From NCBI GenBank assembly GCA_965223485.1, contig OZ244993.1:2914001-2978000 (forward strand): a stretch of DNA of 64,000 nt. Reading direction: 5' to 3'. How positions within the stretch are numbered: position 1 is the stretch's first letter; every line of letters begins with the position of its first letter. The position numbers and the translations under genes are program-made. The notes beneath the pieces were generated by a model. The model was not told where the DNA came from. It did no database searches and was given only the letters and a program-made list of their open reading frames with translations. This document shows, piece by piece, positions 58,111-64,000 of this stretch. The DNA comes from VXPQ01 sp965223485 (GTDB lineage Bacteria > Bacteroidota > Rhodothermia > Rhodothermales > VXPQ01).

Positions 58111-58905
58111 CTACCGATTCCAGTTCCACTCCGATAAGGGCTCAAGAAAATCGTGCGCCGTGAGATCGTAGTGAATGGGCGTCACGGAAACGTGTCCGCT
58201 TTGCACCGCAGCTATATCCGTGTTCTGTCCTTCGTCAAGGTTGACAAAGGTGCCCGTCATCCAGTAATACGGTCGATTGTTTGGATCGACGCGCTGATCG
58301 AACGATTCTTTCCAGCGGGAACGCGCCTGACGTGTAATCAGCATACCCTTGATGGCCGATAGCGGAAGGGGCGGGATATTCACATTCAGCAGAATGCCCG
58401 GCGGCAACCCCTTCTCCAGTACTTTCTCCGCCACAGTGAAAGCGATCTCCTGTGAGGCCTCGTAGTCGTGGGCGTCCCAGTCGCAGAGGGATACGGCCAC
58501 AGCGTCGACACCCAGAATAGCGGCTTCCGTCGCCGCACTGACGGTACCCGAATAGATCACGTTAAGGGCCGTATTCTCCCCCTGATTGATACCGCTGACG
58601 ACAAGGTCCGGCTCACGGGGTAGCAACTCCCTGATTGCCAGCTTTACGCAATCGGCCGGGGTACCCTGAACGCCGTAGATGCGCATTGCCCCACCCATGC
58701 TCGCATCTACGGGAAAAGCGCGCACAGGATCGCGCAGCGTAATCGCATGCCCGACGGCGCTTTGTTCCAGAAGAGGAGCCACCACATAGACATCCCCCAA
58801 CCTGACCATAGCCTCCGCAAGGGCCGCGATCCCCGGAGCATTCACGCCGTCATCGTTACTGACAAGAATAAGCGGTCGGGCTCCATTATTCGAATCCATG
58901 TGCAT
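58111..58905 (-). CDS. surE: 5'/3'-nucleotidase SurE
   Basis: 264 residues; ATG 58899 is a near-identical alternative start. The metal-binding VSNDDG (Asp18, Asp19) is at the N-terminus, followed by VVAPLLEQSAVGHAITL, GTPADCVKLA and VSGINQGENTALNVIYSGTV, all family landmarks. SurE dephosphorylates nucleoside monophosphates and exopolyphosphate during stress. It is followed on the same strand by nothing in the window, and preceded by panB 42 bases upstream. Confidence 0.95.
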   Translation of the reverse strand: MHMDSNNGARPLILVSNDDGVNAPGIAALAEAMVRLGDVYVVAPLLEQSAVGHAITLRDPVRAFPVDASMGGAMRIYGVQGTPADCVKLAIRELLPREPDLVVSGINQGENTALNVIYSGTVSAATEAAILGVDAVAVSLCDWDAHDYEASQEIAFTVAEKVLEKGLPPGILLNVNIPPLPLSAIKGMLITRQARSRWKESFDQRVDPNNRPYYWMTGTFVNLDEGQNTDIAAVQSGHVSVTPIHYDLTAHDFLEPLSEWNWNR

Positions 58906-58947
58906 GCCTCCTCACATTTCGCGCGTACGCAGCGGGCTACCACGCCG

Positions 58948-59778
58948 TCAATAACTTTCTTCCCCGGTTGGAAAAGCGCGGGTGCGCACATCCTGCACGT
59001 AATGTTGCACCGCTTTCGTAATCGTTTCCTCAAGATGAGCGTAACGTCGCACGAACCGGGGATTAAAATCGGTGTTCAGGCCCAGCAAGTCGTGGGTAAC
59101 AAGCACCTGTCCGTCACAATGCACGCCGGCGCCGATGCCGATAACCGGAATCGAAAGATCCCCCGACACGTCGTGCGCCAGACCTGCAGGAATTTTTTCG
59201 AGAACAAGGCCAAAACAACCTGCCTCTTCAAGTAGCCGTGCATCTTTCCGGATGGCATCCGCTTCCTCCGTGTCCTGTGCACGCACGCGGTATGTGCCGA
59301 AGCGATAAATGCTCTGCGGAGTAAGGCCGAGATGACCCATCACGGGAATGCCGGCGTCGGTGATACGCTGCACAGTCTCCAGGGCCGGTTTTCCGCCTTC
59401 CATCTTGACCGCATGCGCACCCGCCTCTTTCATCACCCGGATGGCTGAGACCAACGCCTCCTTCGAATTGCCCTGATAGGATCCGAAAGGAAGGTCCACC
59501 ACTACAAGGGCATGCCGCACCGCCCGAATGACGGACTGCGCATGGTAGATCATCTGATCCAGCGTGATGGGCAGCGTCGTTTCGTACCCCGCCATAACAT
59601 TGGAGGCCGAATCGCCGACCAGAAGTACATCTACGCCCGCGGCGTCCAGAATACGCGCCGACGTATAGTCATAGGCCGTCAGCATGGCGATCGGCACACC
59701 GGCACGCTTCAGGTCCTGCAGTGTCTGCGTGGTGATCCGCCTCGCGTCAAGCGCACCGGTAACTGATTCGCTGCTCAT
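58948..59778 (-). CDS. panB: Ketopantoate hydroxymethyltransferase
   Basis: 276 residues from ATG 59778 (MSSESVTGALDARRITTQTL). A TIM-barrel enzyme that adds a hydroxymethyl group from methylene-THF to ketoisovalerate in pantothenate/CoA synthesis. The motifs LTAYDYTSARILDAAGVDVL, VGDSASNV (Mg-binding Asp), DLPFGSYQ, KMEGG, GHLGLTPQS and VIGIGAG are all present. It depends on the same C1 pool as FolD. It lies 49 bases after the first OmpH gene and 42 before surE. Confidence 0.95.
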   Translation of the reverse strand: MSSESVTGALDARRITTQTLQDLKRAGVPIAMLTAYDYTSARILDAAGVDVLLVGDSASNVMAGYETTLPITLDQMIYHAQSVIRAVRHALVVVDLPFGSYQGNSKEALVSAIRVMKEAGAHAVKMEGGKPALETVQRITDAGIPVMGHLGLTPQSIYRFGTYRVRAQDTEEADAIRKDARLLEEAGCFGLVLEKIPAGLAHDVSGDLSIPVIGIGAGVHCDGQVLVTHDLLGLNTDFNPRFVRRYAHLEETITKAVQHYVQDVRTRAFPTGEESY

Positions 59779-59827
59779 GATCGGCTTCCCTTTCCCTGCG
59801 CACTCAGCAGCCTGCGTCGAGGCGTCG

Positions 59828-60433
59828 CTAATTCGAGTCCGAGGCGGCCGCGTCTCCGGTGGATTCCGCCGCCTCCCCATCCACGTCCAGGCCCAGCGTA
59901 CGCGCCACATCCAGCGTTATATCCCGGACGGTCTCCGGGTTTACAAATAACAGAAGGGGTTCCGTACCGACCCGCGTGCGCAACACGATGTCGAGGCCGT
60001 TTGCTGCAGCCACCTCATTGATAGCATCCTGTATTTGTTCCAGAAGCGGTTGCATCAGTTCAGCCTGACGCACAGCCAATTGCTGATCCTGGTCCTGGGC
60101 ATCCTGCTGAATCTGCTGTTGCAACTGCAACAATTCCTGTTCGCGCTCCTGACGACGATCTTCGGAAAGAAGAGACTGCTGGCGCTGGTAGCGCTCCAGT
60201 TTGTCCTGATAGTCGGTATACAGGGCTTGTAAAGCCTCCTGATTGGCATCGAATTCCGTCTGCAACTGCTGCTGAACCTCCTGGTACTGCGGCATATTGA
60301 TCAGGACAATCTCATGATCGGTGAAACCAATCTCAAGAGCCTGGGCACGGGCAGTGGTCGACCAGCCGGCAGCTGCAAAAGCAAGCAAGACAACGGCAAA
60401 AAGAAGACATCCCGCAGATACTCGTTTCAACAT
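59828..60433 (-). CDS. OmpH/Skp-family periplasmic chaperone (second copy)
   Basis: 201 residues. A signal peptide (MLKRVSAGCLLFAVVLLAFA to ARA) is followed by an N-terminal strand (EIGFTDHEIVLINMPQYQEV) and a long Gln-rich coiled coil (residues 50-125). A C-terminal strand block follows (LDIVLRTRVGTEPLLLFVNPE) with an acidic tail. Skp trimers hold unfolded outer-membrane proteins in the periplasm. It is the paralogue of the gene immediately upstream and follows bamA. Some members carry specialised clients, which I cannot tell here. Confidence 0.88.
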   Translation of the reverse strand: MLKRVSAGCLLFAVVLLAFAAAGWSTTARAQALEIGFTDHEIVLINMPQYQEVQQQLQTEFDANQEALQALYTDYQDKLERYQRQQSLLSEDRRQEREQELLQLQQQIQQDAQDQDQQLAVRQAELMQPLLEQIQDAINEVAAANGLDIVLRTRVGTEPLLLFVNPETVRDITLDVARTLGLDVDGEAAESTGDAAASDSN

Positions 60434-60520
60434 GATAGATCGTTGACGTTTTCTGTGTGGTTCGTGGCTTCACAGGTAATGCGCGACACGTATGCGCTCC
60501 CGGGTGCAGCGCGGAGACAA

Positions 60521-61060
60521 TCAATTTTGACTGTCCGTGTCAATGCCAAGTTCCTCAAGAACATCATCGCTCAGATCGAATTGCTCCCGAACATACATGA
60601 AGATATAATCTCCTCCCTTGTCGAACACATAGTCGTACCCGTCCCGCGCGGCCACCGTTTCAATGGCTTCAAGCACGCTTTCCTGAACAGGGCGCACCAA
60701 CCGTTCCTGCTCCTGAAAAACACGTCCTTCCGGGCCGAAGTACTGCATCCTGAGCTGTTCTATCCCTTCTTCGGCCTGGATGATTTCGTCGCGTTGCCGT
60801 TGTCGTTCCTCGTTCGTATAGAGCAATTCCCGGGCCTGGTACTCCCGAAAGAGTTCGTCGACTTCGCTGCGGCGATCCTCGACTTCCTGCTGCCACTCCG
60901 CGGCCATACGGTCAATCTGCTGCTGTACCGTAGCGTATTCCGGCAATTGCTCCAGGATATACTCCGAATCCACATAACCCAGCTTCTGCTGGGCGTATAC
61001 CGGAGAAACCGCAAGCGCCGCCACAAGAAGGGATGCTGCAAAAGAATACGATGCATGCAT
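60521..61060 (-). CDS. OmpH/Skp-family periplasmic chaperone (first copy)
   Basis: 179 residues from ATG 61060 (MHASYSFAASLLVAALAVSP), with a signal peptide ending VYAQQ. The mature N-terminus (KLGYVDSEYILEQLPEYATV) is typical, followed by a charged coiled coil (residues 45-110) and a C-terminal YDYVFDKGGDYIFMYV segment. It starts 11 bases after bamA, so it is in the same unit. With BamA it serves the folding and insertion of outer-membrane beta-barrels. Confidence 0.9.
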   Translation of the reverse strand: MHASYSFAASLLVAALAVSPVYAQQKLGYVDSEYILEQLPEYATVQQQIDRMAAEWQQEVEDRRSEVDELFREYQARELLYTNEERQRQRDEIIQAEEGIEQLRMQYFGPEGRVFQEQERLVRPVQESVLEAIETVAARDGYDYVFDKGGDYIFMYVREQFDLSDDVLEELGIDTDSQN

Positions 61061-61071
61061 GGCGCTGCGCC

Positions 61072-63576
61072 TCAGAATCCTTGCCCAAGCGTAAACTGGA
61101 ATCTCCATTTGTTTATACCGTCCTCGTTGGAAGATCCGGAAGAAAATTCGTCAAAATTATACCCGTAGGTCAATTCGACCATCCGCAATATCGGAAGGTA
61201 CATGCGCATGCCAACGCCAGCAGATCTAAATAGTTCTACGGGGTTGTACGACCCGAAACGATCCCATGCATTGACTGCATCGAGGAACACGTATGGCTGT
61301 GCCGAGAGCTGCTCGGTCTGGATCGCCAGCCATTTTATTTCGGACATGTATTTGTTCAGAATGGCTCCTCCGACCGGCTCGCCATCGCGACGAGGGCCTA
61401 TCGAGGCGGAAGGATAGCCACGCATATACACGATGTCGCGTCCGAAATAGTTATAGTACCCTTGCGTCTCGAACGGCGACCCACCCACAACGAAGCGTTC
61501 AAAATTCACCCGGTCCCCCGTCAGCGAGCCCACGTATCCGAAGTCGGCGCCGAATCGGATGGACAGTTTGGAGGCCAACGGCACGTTCCATTCCGTCTTG
61601 AAACGAGTCTTGTGATACTGCACAAATCCCGGGACCGGCGGAGCGATTTCAAGAGACAACGAAAAACTCGAGCCACTGGAGGGAAAGATCGGATGATCCA
61701 GCGAATTTCGCGAAATACTTTGCTGGAATGTAGCGATTCGACTGATGCCTTCCGGGATCGAACGAAAAAGGTTCTGGTTGTTGTAATGCTGATAGCGGAG
61801 GGCGCTTCCCATACTGAACTTGTCGTCCGGCCATTGCAGGCGGCGCTCGTAGAATACGCGCGCCGACGCCGTTCTCAAATGCCCGTCCGACTGGAACCCG
61901 TAATTGTAACCGGGAAATCGGCTACTTCTACGGTTGCTACCGCCGCCGTAACTCGAATAAGAAAGCGACATCCCGATCGGCGTAGGGCGTCCCTTGAACC
62001 AGGGTTCCGTATAGGAAAGCGAATAATTCTGGTAAAACGATCCGGTGGTCTGTACAGCCAGTGACAACTGCTGCCCATCACCGGATGGAAGAGGATCCCA
62101 CGCAGACCCGTTGAACAGGTTTTGCGCCGAGAAATTGTTAAAACCGAATCGGAGCTGCAGAATGGGCCCGAAGGAACCCCACGAGCCCGAAAGCTCCAGC
62201 TGGTCACTGCTCTGCTCAACGACCGAGTATGTCAGATCGACCGTTTTTTCCGCTTCGTCAATGTCTATCCCCGGGCCGCCGCCCAGCGATTCCTGCGTGA
62301 AATAATTAAGCTGGCTAAGGCGCCGAATCGACTCCTGAATGGCGTCACGACTAAATGTCCGGCCTGGAATCGTATATAATTCCCGGCGGATGACATGCTC
62401 CTTGGTCTTGGTGTTGCCTGAAATGCCAACGTCGCCGAATTGATATACATCTCCTTCGATGATATCGAAATGAACGTCGAGCGAATCCCCTTCGGCGACG
62501 CGTATCGTCGGCTCGATATTGAACCGCATGTACCCGCGATTCATGTACAGGCTGGAAATATCGCTGCTGTTCTTGTTCTGGTACAGATTCTGTTCCAGCT
62601 TCGATCGGTCGAACGATTCCCCTTGTGCAATGCCAAGCGCATCGCCCAGAAAATCATCGGGGTAGATCGTGTTGCCCTCCCATACAATGTCGCGGACAAA
62701 ATACTGTGGGCCTTCCTCGATAGCCAGCTCAACAACCATGCCCGGCTTCTCCCCCTCCTGCACAAACACGGAATCGCCTATAATACGCGCATCGTAATAC
62801 CCATTATCGTTGTAGTGTCGAACGACATTGTTCAGGTCGTTTTCGTATTCGTTCCGGTCGAATTTCGCCCCACTCCAGAAACGCCACCATTTGTTTTCGT
62901 TCGTCTTCTTCATCTTGCGCTTCAGGCGAAAATCGGAAACGGCTTCGTTGCCCGCAATCCGGATTTCTTCGATCTTGACCTTCTGCCCGCGGTCAATCGC
63001 AAAATCAACCTTTACCTGCCCGTCAGCGGTTTCCTCGCGCTGCACGTCCACTTGAGCAAGCAGATACCCTTTTTCGCGGAAATACTGTTTGATCTGCCGG
63101 TCCGTGCGCTCAATGTCAGAAGGGCGAACAGGGCTTCCTGTCAATAGCGGCGCCTTCTCGCGCAAATCTTTCTGCTGTCCCTTTTTGATACCGGAAAAGG
63201 TGTACTCTGCGAGGCGAGGCTCCTCTTTCACCTCGATGGAAAGATACACGCCGTCCCCTGAACGGCGCTCCTCCACGATCTTGACATCCGAGAAAAGGCC
63301 CAACCGATACACCGAGCGGACTGCATCCGCAATGGCTTCGTCACCAGGTAACGTAACAATCTCACCCGCAGTAAGACCGCTTGCCTGGGCAATAATGGAG
63401 CGGGCGCTTTCACTGTCCGACCCTTCGACGGTAATGTCGAGAATCTCATAGGGAGCAGGGGGGGACGAATAGGGTCCCGACGTATCGAAGGACCCCGTTA
63501 TACCTTGCGCCCTGACCGGAACGGCCAGCAGAACACAGGAAAACAGAAGAATGGAGAACCTTGCGCTCATACTCAT
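61072..63576 (-). CDS. bamA: Outer membrane protein assembly factor BamA
   Basis: 834 residues from ATG 63576 (MSMSARFSILLFSCVLL is 2 codons on; TTG 63582 and ATG 63570 are alternatives). A signal peptide ends at VRAQG. Five POTRA domains cover residues ~40-430 (ILDITVEGS, YTFSGIKKG, IEEIRIAGN, VRDIVWEGN, FGDVGISGNT). The C-terminal Omp85 barrel has the loop motif VYMRGYPSASIGP near residue 720 and ends in aromatic Phe (FTLGQGF), the barrel signal. It inserts beta-barrels into the outer membrane. The downstream skp genes fit this role. Confidence 0.95.
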   Translation of the reverse strand: MSMSARFSILLFSCVLLAVPVRAQGITGSFDTSGPYSSPPAPYEILDITVEGSDSESARSIIAQASGLTAGEIVTLPGDEAIADAVRSVYRLGLFSDVKIVEERRSGDGVYLSIEVKEEPRLAEYTFSGIKKGQQKDLREKAPLLTGSPVRPSDIERTDRQIKQYFREKGYLLAQVDVQREETADGQVKVDFAIDRGQKVKIEEIRIAGNEAVSDFRLKRKMKKTNENKWWRFWSGAKFDRNEYENDLNNVVRHYNDNGYYDARIIGDSVFVQEGEKPGMVVELAIEEGPQYFVRDIVWEGNTIYPDDFLGDALGIAQGESFDRSKLEQNLYQNKNSSDISSLYMNRGYMRFNIEPTIRVAEGDSLDVHFDIIEGDVYQFGDVGISGNTKTKEHVIRRELYTIPGRTFSRDAIQESIRRLSQLNYFTQESLGGGPGIDIDEAEKTVDLTYSVVEQSSDQLELSGSWGSFGPILQLRFGFNNFSAQNLFNGSAWDPLPSGDGQQLSLAVQTTGSFYQNYSLSYTEPWFKGRPTPIGMSLSYSSYGGGSNRRSSRFPGYNYGFQSDGHLRTASARVFYERRLQWPDDKFSMGSALRYQHYNNQNLFRSIPEGISRIATFQQSISRNSLDHPIFPSSGSSFSLSLEIAPPVPGFVQYHKTRFKTEWNVPLASKLSIRFGADFGYVGSLTGDRVNFERFVVGGSPFETQGYYNYFGRDIVYMRGYPSASIGPRRDGEPVGGAILNKYMSEIKWLAIQTEQLSAQPYVFLDAVNAWDRFGSYNPVELFRSAGVGMRMYLPILRMVELTYGYNFDEFSSGSSNEDGINKWRFQFTLGQGF

Positions 63577-63721
63577 AGCCAACGGAAACAGCTACAGCCG
63601 TTAATGCGCCGGCTGAAAGCATTGGTATACCCAAACTCGTCAGGAGGGTTTCCTGGCAGACCATACCGCCGCCGAGGCGAAAATGTCCTTTGTCGACACG
63701 CCCTCCCTTTCCATAACGAAC

Positions 63722-64000
63722 TTATTCGCCCGTTAGTATCCGCCCGAAACGCCGTTCCCGGTCCTGGTAATCCCGGATGGCCTCGTACAGCGCCTGTTGA
63801 CGAAAGGCCGGCCAGTAGCAATCGGTGATGTACAACTCCGTATAGGCCAGCTGCCATAACAGGAAATTCGATATCCGAAATTCGCCGCCGGTGCGAATAA
63901 GCAAGTCAGGGTCCGGCATATGCGAGGTCATCAGCACGGTTCCGAAAAGCTCCTCGTCAATGTCTTCGGGCTGCAAAGCACCGGCCCGTACACGCTCCGC
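63722..64000 (-). CDS. uppS: Undecaprenyl pyrophosphate synthase, C-terminal part (cut by window edge)
   Basis: The visible 92 residues read in from the edge (AERVRAGALQPEDIDEELF) and end at 63722. The C-terminal signature of cis-prenyltransferases is complete: PDPDLLIRTGGEFRISNFLL, then WQLAYTELYITDCYWPAF and DRERRFG. UppS makes the lipid carrier for peptidoglycan and surface glycans from IPP and FPP. The order uppS, bamA, skp, skp is a familiar Bacteroidetes envelope cluster. The start is outside the window. Confidence 0.93.
   Translation of the reverse strand, partial: AERVRAGALQPEDIDEELFGTVLMTSHMPDPDLLIRTGGEFRISNFLLWQLAYTELYITDCYWPAFRQQALYEAIRDYQDRERRFGRILTGE

Overview
The window looks like chromosome from a Rhodothermota-type relative of the Bacteroidetes. 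Supporting signs are a giant exported protein ending in a type IX ('Por') secretion tail that begins YPNPFNPETTIPYELP, an arginine pathway using N-acyl-ornithine carbamoyltransferase, a CarB without the C-terminal regulatory domain, a DUF4834 protein, and SAM-I riboswitch control of methionine genes. Housekeeping DNA is moderately GC-rich. Phylum placement is inference.

Layout. 1-7.0 kb: lgt (partial), hisS, rluD, dprA and obg on the minus strand, then rnhA (+) and a CDF zinc exporter (-). 7.2-11.3 kb: a 1336-residue GC-rich cadherin/Fn3/Calx-beta protein with a T9SS tail; its N-terminal codons include an (AG)n tract and it is preceded by a GAGTA repeat. 11.6-12.6 kb: a His-rich small protein and a ZIP-like permease. 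12.7-18.5 kb: purS, pssA-psd, carB and carA. 18.7-29.2 kb: a TonB-like protein, folK, DUF4834, DUF1080, tRNA-Ser, an ECF sigma/anti-sigma/periplasmic-sensor operon, alaS (with an insertion), mpg, a DUF4097 ladder protein, a thioesterase, tRNA-Gly and two permuted halves of a second tRNA.

29.5-44.5 kb: an accessory locus of two giant paralogous exported proteins (2238 and 2747 residues). They are translationally coupled, built of tandem ~99-residue Ig-like modules, and end in a nearly identical fimbria-like C-terminal block. A 23-bp poly-G run lies one base before the first gene's start codon. An EgtB C-terminal remnant sits just beyond, at the upstream edge. This pair and the T9SS protein look like contingency (phase-variable) surface loci, and I consider this the least described system in the window.

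44.7-64 kb: metY-metX-asd under a SAM-I riboswitch; folD; an arginine operon argG-C-D-F'-B-E-H preceded by a consensus promoter, an Arg-rich leader ORF and an intrinsic terminator, arranged like a transcription attenuator; then surE, panB, two OmpH/Skp genes, bamA and uppS (partial). carA/carB elsewhere in the window supply carbamoyl phosphate to the arginine pathway, and lgt, bamA, skp and uppS serve the cell envelope that carries the giant surface proteins.
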